From Candidatus Parcubacteria bacterium (GTDB lineage Bacteria; Patescibacteriota; Patescibacteriia; Patescibacteriales; UBA12075): a DNA stretch of 17,480 nt. The translations under genes were made by a program, and so were the position numbers. Below, piece by piece: positions 1 through 7,115 of this stretch. The notes under the pieces are model-generated. The model was not told where the DNA came from, did no database searches, and saw only the letters and a list, made by a program, of their open reading frames with translations. The stretch lies in NCBI GenBank assembly GCA_023140595.1, contig JAGLLI010000088.1, positions 1 through 17,480 on the forward strand. The letters are read 5' to 3'. Numbering within the stretch: position 1 is the first letter of the stretch; each line of letters opens with the position of its first letter.

Positions 1-2
1 GC

Positions 3-104
3 GGATATTGGAATAATAATACTGACGCAGGACAATATGCTTTGTATGTGGTGTCTGAACCCTCATTCGCCGGCACCGGCGTTGGGTTTAGATGCGTTAA
101 ATAA
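3..104 (+). CDS. C-terminal end of a C-type-lectin-fold (FGE-sulfatase/FISUMP-like) protein, partial
   Basis: An open frame enters from the left edge and stops with TAA at 102-104, giving 33 visible residues. They start GYWNNNTDAGQYALYVV and end GTGVGFRCVK. A closing strand of the form G-x-G-F-R-C-V-(K/R) is typical of the end of the formylglycine-generating-enzyme/sulfatase-modifying-factor and FISUMP families, both C-type-lectin folds that are common on secreted bacterial proteins. The next gene begins only 5 nt after the stop, so the two are probably co-transcribed. In CPR bacteria proteins with this fold are frequent targets of diversity-generating retroelements, but no reverse transcriptase or template repeat lies in the window. 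The family call rests on a short tail only. Confidence 0.55.
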   Translation, partial: GYWNNNTDAGQYALYVVSEPSFAGTGVGFRCVK

Positions 105-109
105 AAAAT

Positions 110-511
110 ATGCTTCATAAAACAATCTCACTAGTTCATAAATTAAGAATTTATTTTTTAATAATTATTATTATCGGTTTTTTTGTTGCGGTCGGGCTTA
201 ATCCGGTTGATGTCGGTGTTTTTTTTGGCGCCAAGATAGGTTCGGCAGTAGGCATGTCAACCAGCGTGGTTGAAAATCCTTTCAGCCGCTTGGCGCTTCA
301 GCTTAATGAAAAAGAAGATCGTTTAAACAAACTAGAAAAAGAGCTTAACGAAAAAGAGAAAAGCTTGGGCGAGTATAATAAGACAGAAAATTCGCGATTA
401 TTGCTTTGGCTGATGGCGGGAGGGATTATTGTTTTGTTTATGCTTATTGCTTTGAATTATTACTTGGATTGGAAAAGAAAAAAAATTAAAATAAATAATA
501 GTTTAAAATAA
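110..511 (+). CDS. Small two-TM membrane protein with central coiled coil
   Basis: This 133-residue protein has an N-terminal hydrophobic segment (about residues 14-31, rich in I, F and V). A loop follows, then a charged coiled-coil stretch (about 62-90) with repeated LNEKE/LEKE heptads, a second membrane segment (about 97-120) and a basic tail. If the loop faces outward, the coiled coil sits outside between two anchors. The opposite topology is equally open. It follows the lectin-fold gene by 5 nt and precedes the next gene by 6 nt, so the three form a tight plus-strand operon. No Shine-Dalgarno precedes the ATG. I do not recognise a named family. It may be a spacer or scaffold protein of the envelope complex encoded by its neighbours. 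Confidence 0.75.
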   Translation: MLHKTISLVHKLRIYFLIIIIIGFFVAVGLNPVDVGVFFGAKIGSAVGMSTSVVENPFSRLALQLNEKEDRLNKLEKELNEKEKSLGEYNKTENSRLLLWLMAGGIIVLFMLIALNYYLDWKRKKIKINNSLK

Positions 512-517
512 TTTTTT

Positions 518-3001
518 ATGTTAGATCAAATACAAAATCAAAACGAAAATCAAGAAAAGCCAAAGAATTTTTGGCAGAGATTAAAAAAATGGCAGAAAAT
601 TGTAATTTTTGTTTTTGTAGTTTTAATAGTTAGCTTAGGCGTGTATTTAAATGCGCATTATGCCGAAAAGCGCTTACTAAAAAAAGAAATGTTAAAATTA
701 TCAGAAGATGGAAATTGGAAAATATTTATTGGAACAAGTTATAGTAAAACCCCCTTTTTTCTTGATTTTAACGGAAAATATAATGCTATTTTTTCCGACA
801 AAAATCAGAATAATCGTTTAATTTATTCATCGCTTTCTCCAAACGGTAAAAAAGTGGCTTTTCGCGAAACAGTTAAGGCTAATGGAGATTTTCAAGATTA
901 TTTAACAATGGCTGATATTGATGGTGAAAATAAGGAAAGATTAATAAAAATAGGAACTGATGGATCAGGGCAAGTGATAAATATTATATGGTCTCCTGTT
1001 GCCGAGCAGGAAATTATTTTTTTATCAGATTATAATTCAAACAAAGAAAGCCACAGCCTTTATTTGTTAAATATTAAAAATAAATCTAAGCGAATTATCG
1101 CAAAAAATTTAATAAGCGGATTAACGGCTCCATCTATTTCTTGGTCGCCAGATGGTGAAAAAATATTATTTACTTCAACCGAAGGCAGAATTATGTCTAT
1201 CAATAAGGACGGTTCAAATTTGCGGCAAATTTGTGATGACAATGGGTTTGTTTCTTCTTGGTCGCCAGACAACAAAAATATTGCGTATAAGCAAGGTAAA
1301 AGTTATGTTAAAAATTTTAGTGATGGCAGTTTAGAATATGGGTATACTGGAAGCGGCGATTATTATATGTTTGATATAAACAGCGGAAGCAAAAAAACGA
1401 TTTTTAAAAATAAAAATATTTATGCTAGACCTGCATGGTCGCCAGACAGCAAATATATTCTTCTACATAAGTCGTATGATCTTGGCTTTAAATCTGATTT
1501 TTGGATTATTGATGTTGAAAGCGGTATGATTATTCATCGTTTTAAGTCAGAATTAAAACCGAATTTCGTGTCATGGGTACAGCTTACGAATCAGGATGGA
1601 AATATTCATTATAATCAAGAAGAAGTCGTTTTAACCACCGACAAAACAGAATACCAAACAGGCGAAGAAGTGAAGTTGACGATTGAAAATAATTTGGATG
1701 AGGAAATTACTTTTGGCATTATCTCTTTAGAAATGGAAACTGATAAATGGGAGGAAGCTTTATCCGAAGAAAATGAAATAATAATAGATAATGTCTTTGA
1801 TGAGTTTGTTAAAGATATTTATTGCGACTGTAATGCTGAATGTAAAAAATTACCTTTATCAATTAAATTGAACTCAAGCGAAGAATATATATGGGACCAA
1901 AAAATTGGATTATGCAGTGAATTACCATTAAACAAAAAATTAAGATTTAAAATTAAATCATGGAACAGTGGGTATATTAATTATTCCAATGAATTTATAA
2001 TCAAAGGCGATTCGGCTGAGATTAGAGGATTTGATTATTGTCAGGAAGATTCTGACTGCGAAGTTCGTTTTTCTCATTGCGATTGCCGATATCATTGCGT
2101 AAATAAAAATGTATTAATAGAGGATTGTGCCAAAGAGTGTCCTTTGGGTGGGGAATTAATAATTCCTGAGTGTATTTGTGAAAACAACAAATGCATTGAT
2201 AAAAACTCTTTGAGTGAAGATGCTATCCAATTTTTAATCCAACAAATGGGCGATGATAATATTTCTCAGGAAATTAAAAACGCAATTCCTGAAAAACTTT
2301 ACGATTATGGCAAAGAAGCAATTCCTTATTTAATTGAAGCGCTGGATGATGAAAGGGTTTTTGATTCGTGTTATGAATTTCCAAGCGGTTATCTGGGGCA
2401 GGATTGTGTTATATTATTAGTTAAACATAAATGTAGCAGCATAATAAATTGGATAATAACACCAAGTCCATCGCTCGGATACAAATATTCATATTCTTAC
2501 AAAGTTGACGATTGGCAACAATGGTGGAATAAAAACCAAGACAAATCCTTAAACGAAATCAGAAAAATGGTTCGGAATTATTATAGAGACAAGGAAGAAG
2601 AAAATAATTATTCGGCAGCCGGTTATCGTGGAGAAGAATATGATTACTTGGATATAGCCGGGGATTTAACGCATGATGAAACAATTCAGGAGGTTTATGA
2701 AAATTGCCTTGGTTTTGATAATTTTAAACAATGCGATTATCTTGAATGGCCGATTAGTTGCAGCTGTTTGACAGTTCATAGGGGCGATTGTTACGGATGT
2801 TTTGCTGAAAAAAATAAAGACGCTTCAATTTGCGATAAAATAACCTGGAACGCCGGAGCAAGAGATAATTGCTATTGGGCGGTGGCTATTGAATTAAATA
2901 AAGCGGGGATGAATGATAAAATTGATTTTTGCGGAAAGATAGAAGATGTGGGTATTGAAAATCACGATAGGCAAAAAGCGTGTTTTGAGATGGCTGAATA
3001 A
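518..3001 (+). CDS. Membrane-anchored TolB/PD40-type beta-propeller protein with Cys-rich C-terminal domains
   Basis: This is an 827-residue mosaic. A charged N-tail precedes one TM helix (about 27-45), so the rest is probably extracytoplasmic. Residues about 100-355 hold PD40/WD40-like TolB repeats: SPNGKKVAF (107-115), IWSP (157-160), SWSPDGEKILF (208-218), SWSPDNKNIAY (247-257) and AWSPDSKYILL (306-316). Residues about 368-497 look like an Ig-like beta domain beginning TTDKTEYQTGEEVKLTI. Residues 508-559 are a dense cysteine module with repeated C-x-C and C-x(3-5)-C spacing. Residues about 568-690 contain a HEAT-like helix pair (KEAIPYLIEALDDERV) and a Trp-rich segment. Residues about 730-825 form a second Cys-rich helical module with DASICDKI and RDNCYWAVA motifs. 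TolB-like propellers usually bind proteins or peptides. The abundant cysteines suggest disulfides outside the cell. The substrate or partner is unknown. Confidence 0.8.
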   Translation: MLDQIQNQNENQEKPKNFWQRLKKWQKIVIFVFVVLIVSLGVYLNAHYAEKRLLKKEMLKLSEDGNWKIFIGTSYSKTPFFLDFNGKYNAIFSDKNQNNRLIYSSLSPNGKKVAFRETVKANGDFQDYLTMADIDGENKERLIKIGTDGSGQVINIIWSPVAEQEIIFLSDYNSNKESHSLYLLNIKNKSKRIIAKNLISGLTAPSISWSPDGEKILFTSTEGRIMSINKDGSNLRQICDDNGFVSSWSPDNKNIAYKQGKSYVKNFSDGSLEYGYTGSGDYYMFDINSGSKKTIFKNKNIYARPAWSPDSKYILLHKSYDLGFKSDFWIIDVESGMIIHRFKSELKPNFVSWVQLTNQDGNIHYNQEEVVLTTDKTEYQTGEEVKLTIENNLDEEITFGIISLEMETDKWEEALSEENEIIIDNVFDEFVKDIYCDCNAECKKLPLSIKLNSSEEYIWDQKIGLCSELPLNKKLRFKIKSWNSGYINYSNEFIIKGDSAEIRGFDYCQEDSDCEVRFSHCDCRYHCVNKNVLIEDCAKECPLGGELIIPECICENNKCIDKNSLSEDAIQFLIQQMGDDNISQEIKNAIPEKLYDYGKEAIPYLIEALDDERVFDSCYEFPSGYLGQDCVILLVKHKCSSIINWIITPSPSLGYKYSYSYKVDDWQQWWNKNQDKSLNEIRKMVRNYYRDKEEENNYSAAGYRGEEYDYLDIAGDLTHDETIQEVYENCLGFDNFKQCDYLEWPISCSCLTVHRGDCYGCFAEKNKDASICDKITWNAGARDNCYWAVAIELNKAGMNDKIDFCGKIEDVGIENHDRQKACFEMAE

Positions 3002-3061
3002 ATAATTAATAATGAAAAGAAATAAAATAAAGTTTTTTATAATTTTAGGAACTGCACATAA

Positions 3062-3170
3062 AAGTTTACCCCGTAAAGAAAAGCTTCTGACGAAGTCGGA
3101 GGTGTGATATTTTATCGCAGTCGGTGATTTAATGCCACCGACAAGCGATACCTTTCTACGGGGTTTACTT
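3062..3170. other. Structured non-coding element with a long closing stem and two inner hairpins
   Basis: The 236-bp gap between two plus-strand genes holds one compact fold. The closing stem is AAGT-tt-ACCCCGTA (3062-3075) with TACGGGGT-tt-ACTT (3157-3170): 12 pairs around a 2x2 internal loop. Inside are a small hairpin CTTC-TGAC-GAAG (3084-3095) and a strong one. The strong hairpin pairs TATCGC (3113-3118) with GCGATA (3145-3150), and GTCGGTG (3120-3126) with CACCGAC (3136-3142), around a 9-nt loop. AGTCGG occurs twice (3094-3099, 3119-3124), so the CCGAC arm has two possible partners. A weak T-rich stretch follows (TTTTATTATTTTT, 3175-3187). It could be a structured RNA, a complex terminator of the 827-residue gene, or a small fold-back repeat. 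I could not match it to a riboswitch class I know. Confidence 0.6.
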
Positions 3171-3237
3171 GGGCTTTTATTATTTTTGGTGGTTACAATA
3201 AAATTGCAGTAAGTTCAAATAATAAATTTTTAAATTA

Positions 3238-5109
3238 ATGTTAATTGGAATTGTAAAAACCAGCTTAATATTATTATTTTTTATAATAATTAATTTTTTT
3301 TTATTCGCGGATTCGTCAAACGCTTTGTATTTAGCGTCAGACAGGATTTCAAGCTCTTGGCCGGGAACCGCGTCTAATCATACGATTCAATTCAGGACTA
3401 CCGAGGACATTCCTGCAAGCGGGAAAATTGTAATTGATTTTGCGGCGGATTTTAATTTTCCATCAGATTTTGATTATTCTGATGTTGATTTTTCAATATC
3501 TGATTTTTCTTCCGGGCCTTTTATTGACCGCGCGCTTGCGTCTTCTTCATCTGCTTTATTTGACGGAATCAGCATCGCGACAGCTACTGCAAAAATTATT
3601 ACTATGAATTTGAATAGCGCAGACAGCGTTGTTGCCGGTAAATACGTAAAAATAGAATTGGGAGCAAATGCCGAGCATGGAGAATCAGGACAAGAACAAA
3701 TAATTAATCCCGCGGCGCTTGATTCCTATCGTATTACAGTTAGAACCTATGATTCAATTGATGCTTACATTGAAAGAGCACAAATTATGGTGGTAACCGC
3801 GGATCCGGTTAATTTTAGCGCTTTGTCTCGTAAAAGATATTTAGGAGCTTCGCCGATTGGCTGGTTAAATTTTGGCACCACGCAAACTATTATATCATTG
3901 CAAAGCAATTACCCGGCGCGTTGCCGCTACGCAACCGCTTCCGGAACTTCGTATGCGGCAATGGCGGAAGATTTTTCTTATGCAAGTTCAACCGCGTATT
4001 ATATTAATCATACAAAAATAATTGACGGTTTTGTAAATGGCGGAAATTATGAATATTATGTGCGCTGCACGGATAGTGACGGAGTGTTTAATGATACGCA
4101 TGAGTGTGTTTACGCAAGCACGACTCCTTATATAACCGCTTCCGGAACGCCGATTTTAAATTTAGACTGTGTTGATTATTATATTACATTTTCAATTAAC
4201 GCGGCAGAAGGCGAAGGCGGCGGAGAAGATGATGGGACGGGCGGAGATGACCCTGATGCGGATGGCGACGGAACAAGTTCCGGCGGAGGCAGCGGCTCCG
4301 GATTCGGCGGAGGCGGAGGCGGAGGAATTGGAGACGACGCTGGCAATTATTTGCCGTATCCGCCGCCGCCAGGAGCTCCGGGAGTCGTGTTTACGGGCTG
4401 GGCTTATTCTGGAACAGAGGTCGTAGTGCTTAAAGACGGTATTGAGGTTGGCAGATCTTTAGCGGGAACGCAGGCTGATTTTGGCGCGTATTTAGAGGTT
4501 TTAAACCGCGGAATATATACTTTCGGGCTTTGGGCCGCGGACACAATGGCAAGAAGATCAAATACTTTTTCAACCACTTTTTTTATGGAAGCCGGAACCC
4601 AGACAACAATTTCCGATATTATTTTGTCGCCGACAATTAGCCTAACAAAATCAAACGTTACTGCAGGGCAAGTCATTGAAGCTTTCGGACAAACAGTGCC
4701 GGGAAGTACTGTTGAAGTTTGGCTGTATCCGGAAAAAAGCAACGATATCTTGGATTCTGAAATAACAAAAAAAAACGGCTTGGCAAGCGCGAGCGGAGAG
4801 TGGTCGCTGTTTTTAAATACAGATAATTTAATTGACGGGCCATATCTTGTAAAAGCTCGCACTACGATTGTTGACGCCGGAACAAGCGATTTTAGCGTAA
4901 TAGTAAAAGCTAATATCGGCGCCGCTCAAATTGAGCCGTCCGGCATTTGCGAAGGCGCCGATTTAAACCATGACGGAAAAGTCAATTTAACCGATTTTTC
5001 CATTTTGCTTTATCATTGGGGAACAGACGATGAATGTGCCGACCAAAACCACGACGGCACGGTAAACTTAACAGATTTTAGTATCATGCTTTTTTACTGG
5101 ACGGGGTGA
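3238..5109 (+). CDS. Secreted multidomain surface protein with C-terminal dockerin type I domain
   Basis: This 623-residue protein has an N-terminal hydrophobic signal segment (about 8-25) with a plausible cleavage near SSNA. Residues about 30-190 are a beta-rich domain seen in CPR surface proteins. Residues about 205-320 look like a fibronectin/Ig-like module with conserved cysteines. Residues 323-370 are a Gly/Asp-rich linker, followed by a proline run YPPPPG (374-379). Ig-like modules follow (about 381-450 and 460-560). The end (about 572-623) holds two EF-hand-like calcium loops, DLNHDGKVNLTDF (575-587) and DQNHDGTVNLTDF (602-614), spaced as in dockerin type I. Dockerins bind cohesins, and a cohesin protein lies at 10330-12096. 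The domains give no sign of catalysis. Its GC content looks higher than that of the neighbours, partly because of the Gly/Ala codons. Confidence 0.85.
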   Translation: MLIGIVKTSLILLFFIIINFFLFADSSNALYLASDRISSSWPGTASNHTIQFRTTEDIPASGKIVIDFAADFNFPSDFDYSDVDFSISDFSSGPFIDRALASSSSALFDGISIATATAKIITMNLNSADSVVAGKYVKIELGANAEHGESGQEQIINPAALDSYRITVRTYDSIDAYIERAQIMVVTADPVNFSALSRKRYLGASPIGWLNFGTTQTIISLQSNYPARCRYATASGTSYAAMAEDFSYASSTAYYINHTKIIDGFVNGGNYEYYVRCTDSDGVFNDTHECVYASTTPYITASGTPILNLDCVDYYITFSINAAEGEGGGEDDGTGGDDPDADGDGTSSGGGSGSGFGGGGGGGIGDDAGNYLPYPPPPGAPGVVFTGWAYSGTEVVVLKDGIEVGRSLAGTQADFGAYLEVLNRGIYTFGLWAADTMARRSNTFSTTFFMEAGTQTTISDIILSPTISLTKSNVTAGQVIEAFGQTVPGSTVEVWLYPEKSNDILDSEITKKNGLASASGEWSLFLNTDNLIDGPYLVKARTTIVDAGTSDFSVIVKANIGAAQIEPSGICEGADLNHDGKVNLTDFSILLYHWGTDDECADQNHDGTVNLTDFSIMLFYWTG

Positions 5110-5180
5110 AATTGATTTAGGATTTATACCCCAAGGGTGCCCCGCAGGAAATGCCCTTGGGGCGCACTTCCTTCGGGGCG
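5103..5180. other. Interleaved G/C-rich inverted repeats after the dockerin gene
   Basis: Three pairings overlap here. GGGGT (5103-5107, running into the stop codon) can pair with ACCCC (5128-5132). CCCCAAGGG (5129-5137) pairs perfectly with CCCTTGGGG (5154-5162). GCCCCGCAGGAA (5139-5150) pairs at 11 of 12 positions with TTCCTTCGGGGC (5168-5179). The second and third stems interleave in H-type pseudoknot order. With a single base between their 5' arms they could hardly both form at full length, so alternative folds are more likely. There is no T-run directly after it. A conventional terminator stands 27 bp further on. Confidence 0.6.
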
Positions 5181-5205
5181 TGATTTTGAAAATTTTTCAA
5201 AAATT

Positions 5206-5285
5206 AAAAAAGGCAGATCCGCTCAAGGTTCCGCCTTTTTGTTTTTTTTGGAACAAAGCAATTTAACTTAATTCCAGTTTCTTTT
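5206..5285. repeat. 3' flank of cassette copy 1 (contains terminator), matches 7116-7192
   Basis: About 78 bases are shared with 7116-7192 at high identity with a few small indels. The shared stretch covers the terminator hairpin with GGCAGATCCG and GGTTCCGCC, then AGCAATTTAACTTAAT and CCAGTTTCTTTT. In copy 2 the last part encodes the C-terminus of the 181-residue membrane protein. In copy 1 the same stretch lies beyond the stop codon of the local gene and no longer reads as that C-terminus. It looks like a decayed remnant of a cassette end. Confidence 0.75.
5207..5249. terminator. Two-way intrinsic terminator between dockerin gene and cassette 1
   Basis: The stem is AAAAAGGC (5207-5214) with GCCTTTTT (5233-5240), with inner imperfect pairing of GATCC and GGTTCC. 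A T8 run (5242-5249) follows on the plus strand. On the minus strand the same stem is followed by a T-rich stretch, so it can stop both the plus-strand dockerin gene and the minus-strand gene that converges on it. Confidence 0.85.
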
Positions 5286-5305
5286 AAATCTGGCTTCCTC
5301 TTTTT

Positions 5306-5665
5306 TTATTTTTTTAATTTTTCCATCTGTTTTTTTAACCAAATATTCCAGATAATTTTTTCGTCTCTGTCCTTTAAATCAAATTTTTCTAATTTTTTCG
5401 CTCCAAGAGTAATAATTGAGCCCATACCAAGTAATATTGAAAAAAAGAAAAGAAAAAATCCCTCCAAAAAATTTGGCGTTTTACTCATAAAAATAAAGAG
5501 CAGATAGATAAATCCTCCTGTAATTGTTATCCATATAAAAAGGTATTTTTTGTCATTCTTTATTAAATCGTACGATACACAAGCTGACATTATTATTATC
5601 AGTGCTAACATTCTCATGACACATTCAATTTTTTCCAAAATTTTTTGTTTATCGTTTAATTTCAT
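5306..5665 (-). CDS. Three-TM membrane protein, cargo of cassette 1
   Basis: From the ATG at 5665 this encodes 119 residues with three hydrophobic segments (about 17-33, 41-60 and 66-87). A charged cytosolic-looking tail ends in EKLKK. An in-frame upstream ATG at 5698 would add MVFDKKKGGGA. I prefer 5665 because that extra stretch is encoded by an A8-G9 homopolymer that can serve as a G-rich ribosome-binding site just before the ATG. The longer form remains possible. A good minus-strand promoter lies at 5724-5752. No family is recognised. The gene occupies the same position as the 103/181-residue pair of cassette 2, between shared flanks, but its sequence resembles neither. A role as a small membrane effector or immunity protein would be a guess. 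Confidence 0.6.
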   Translation of the reverse strand: MKLNDKQKILEKIECVMRMLALIIIMSACVSYDLIKNDKKYLFIWITITGGFIYLLFIFMSKTPNFLEGFFLFFFSILLGMGSIITLGAKKLEKFDLKDRDEKIIWNIWLKKQMEKLKK

Positions 5666-5669
5666 GGCA

Positions 5670-5686
5670 CCCCCCCCCTTTTTTTT
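5670..5686 (-). promoter_or_regulatory. A8-G9 homopolymer tract at the ribosome-binding position
   Basis: On the minus strand the sequence reads A8 then G9, followed by TGCC and the ATG at 5665. Long G runs are prone to slippage. Here the run lies inside the possible longer reading frame from 5698, so gain or loss of one base would uncouple that frame from the main gene. The matching site in cassette 2 carries only G7 (8029-8035). Confidence 0.5.
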
Positions 5687-5827
5687 GTCAAAGACCATCC
5701 AATTATTCTAAACAGAATATCATATCATAAAAAGAAATCACTAAAATGTCAATAATATTATAATACCAAACGCTTTAAAATAGCTAAAATAAAGGATTTT
5801 TGTATTTTTTCATCAAAAATATTGACA
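5687..5827. repeat. 141-bp leader repeat, copy 1
   Basis: It aligns without gaps to 8044-8184, with about 11 differences counted by eye. It begins GTCAAAGA and ends at TTGACA. It contains a conserved minus-strand promoter, a conserved short ATG-(G/A)TC-TTT-GAC start, and at its outer edge a plus-strand TTGACA. Since the repeat is outside the cargo genes, it is a conserved regulatory or recombination flank and not a gene duplication. Confidence 0.85.
5724..5752 (-). promoter_or_regulatory. Minus-strand promoter of cassette 1
   Basis: On the minus strand TTGACA (5747-5752) is separated by 17 bp from TATGAT (5724-5729). This is a near-consensus sigma-70-type promoter. The predicted start is near 5717, giving a leader of about 50 nt before the ATG at 5665. 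The elements and spacing are identical in the second copy. Confidence 0.75.
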
Positions 5828-5994
5828 AATTTTTTTAATAGTCGTAATTTGCTGTACTATATTGTTTCTATAAATACTAAAATAATTAGTAATTATGGAA
5901 ATGAAAAAATATTGAAATTTTCTGTATTTATTTAAAACAGCTGGCTGATAATTATTTGGAGATTTATGATGGTTTAGCGGAAAAGATTTTTTTC
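5828..5994 (+). other. Non-coding gap between leader repeat and RhuM promoter, possible gene remnant
   Basis: No intact gene is visible. The first ~45 bases weakly resemble the stretch between TTGACA and the ATG of the TrmB gene at 8214, but the ATG position reads ATA. A 33-codon open stretch (5905-6006) contains LADNYLEIYDGLAEKIF, which has protein-like composition but no good start. It may be a fragment left by cassette or regulator loss. This is weak evidence. Confidence 0.25.
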
Positions 5995-6023
5995 TTGAAA
6001 TTCTAGCATTATTATAATATACT
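5995..6023 (+). promoter_or_regulatory. Promoter of the RhuM-family gene, leaderless
   Basis: TTGAAA (5995-6000), a 17-bp spacer and TATACT (6018-6023) are followed by 7 bases and then the ATG at 6031. The predicted transcription start therefore falls on the A of the start codon. This supports the first ATG over the second in-frame ATG at 6067. Confidence 0.65.
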
Positions 6024-6030
6024 AAATAAT

Positions 6031-7092
6031 ATGACGAATAAAAAAATCATAATTCAAGATAAATATATGACGAAAAAATTAACCATTAGAAATAGCGTGG
6101 CGGAATTTTTGATATTTACTTCTCAAGCAGGAGAGGATGGAATTGAAGTGCGAGTGCAGGATGAAAATGTTTGGCTAACGCAAAAATTAATTGCCAAGCT
6201 TTTTGATGTAAATATTCCAAATATAAATGAGCATTTGAAAAATATTTATGCATCAAAAGAATTGGAAGAAAAGGCAACTATTCGGAAATTCCGAATAGTT
6301 CAAAAAGAAGGAAATAGAGAGGTTTCAAGAGAAATTGATCACTATAACCTAGAAGTAATTATTTCACTTGGATACAAAATAAATTCTAGCAGAGCAACAG
6401 ATTTTAGAAAATGGGCGACAAGAGTTTTAAAAGATTACGCGGTAAAAGGATATGTTTTGGATGATGAGCGATTAAAAAACGGGGCATATTTAAGCAAACA
6501 ATATTTTAAGGATTTGATTCTTGAAATTCGCGACATTCGCGAAAGTGAAAGAAATTTTTATCAGCAAATTACTGATATTTACGCCATGGCAATGGATTAT
6601 GATGTTCGTTCACACACAACAAAAACATTTTTTGCCACTGTTCAAAACAAACTTCATTATGCCGCGCACGGCAACACCGCCGCGGAACTTATCATCGAAA
6701 GAGCCGATTATAAAAAAGATTATATGGGGCTTACAACATGGAAAAAAGCTCCGCGCGGAAAAATTTTAAAATCCGATGTTTCAATCGCGAAGAATTATAT
6801 CAATGAAAAAGAAATAAAGTCGCTTAATAGAATTGTGACAATGTATCTTGACTACGCGGAACATCAAGCTGAAAAAGGAATTCCAATGACGATGAAAGAT
6901 TGGTCTGAGAAGTTAAATGCTTTTTTGAAATTTAATGAAGCGGATATTTTGGAGAATGCCGGAAAAGTGACAGCAGAAATCGCCAAGGCGTTTGCTGAAA
7001 GCGAGTTTGAAAAATACAGGCCGATTCAAGATCAATTATATGAATCTGATTTTGATAAAGAGGTTAAAAAAATTTTGAAAAAAAATAAATAA
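6031..7092 (+). CDS. rhuM: RhuM-family (virulence RhuM) protein
   Basis: This full-length, 353-residue member of the RhuM family begins with a DNA-binding-like N-terminal part (about 40-75, VWLTQKLIAKLFDVNIPNINEHLKNI) that resembles an HTH used by phage and virulence regulators. The family signature follows (82-139): ATIRKFRIVQKEGNREVSREIDHYNLEVIISLGYKINS... and FRKWATRVLKDY. The C-terminal part has HGNTAAELI (213-221) and a conserved helical tail. RhuM was named in Salmonella pathogenicity island 3. The family is widespread in CPR and on mobile DNA, and its biochemical function is not established. The gene has its own leaderless promoter and a two-way terminator. The twin cassettes lie on both sides of it, which fits a mobile or exchangeable island. 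A perfect 25-nt palindrome lies inside the gene. Confidence 0.9.
   Translation: MTNKKIIIQDKYMTKKLTIRNSVAEFLIFTSQAGEDGIEVRVQDENVWLTQKLIAKLFDVNIPNINEHLKNIYASKELEEKATIRKFRIVQKEGNREVSREIDHYNLEVIISLGYKINSSRATDFRKWATRVLKDYAVKGYVLDDERLKNGAYLSKQYFKDLILEIRDIRESERNFYQQITDIYAMAMDYDVRSHTTKTFFATVQNKLHYAAHGNTAAELIIERADYKKDYMGLTTWKKAPRGKILKSDVSIAKNYINEKEIKSLNRIVTMYLDYAEHQAEKGIPMTMKDWSEKLNAFLKFNEADILENAGKVTAEIAKAFAESEFEKYRPIQDQLYESDFDKEVKKILKKNK
6276..6300. repeat. Perfect 25-nt palindrome inside the RhuM gene
   Basis: AACTATTCGGAA (6276-6287) and TTCCGAATAGTT (6289-6300) are exact reverse complements around a single A. The stretch encodes TIRKFRIV, a conserved motif of the family. The 12-bp stem could form a strong mRNA hairpin or a binding site for the protein itself. 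Confidence 0.85.
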
Positions 7093-7115
7093 TATGTTGC
7101 AAATTTTAATTATAA

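Noticed and set aside
3062..3170. FMN or cobalamin riboswitch, because of the GTCGGTGATTTAATGCC stretch
   Set aside because: The resemblance to CGGTGAAATTCCG is superficial. The other conserved boxes and the multi-arm junction of those classes are missing, and the next gene is not a vitamin gene.
3175..3187. Simple terminator call for the 3062-3170 element
   Set aside because: The T-rich stretch starts several bases after the stem and is interrupted. The inner paired arms are far more elaborate than a terminator needs, so I kept it as an unclassified structured element.
4169..4426. Alternative frame over the Gly-rich linker, rich in Ala and Glu
   Set aside because: It arises from GGC/GGA repeats read out of frame and has no support of its own.
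4404..4862. 152-codon open frame on the minus strand inside the dockerin gene
   Set aside because: The plus-strand frame encodes clear Ig-like and dockerin domains. The antisense frame has no recognisable domain and no promoter or ribosome-binding site.
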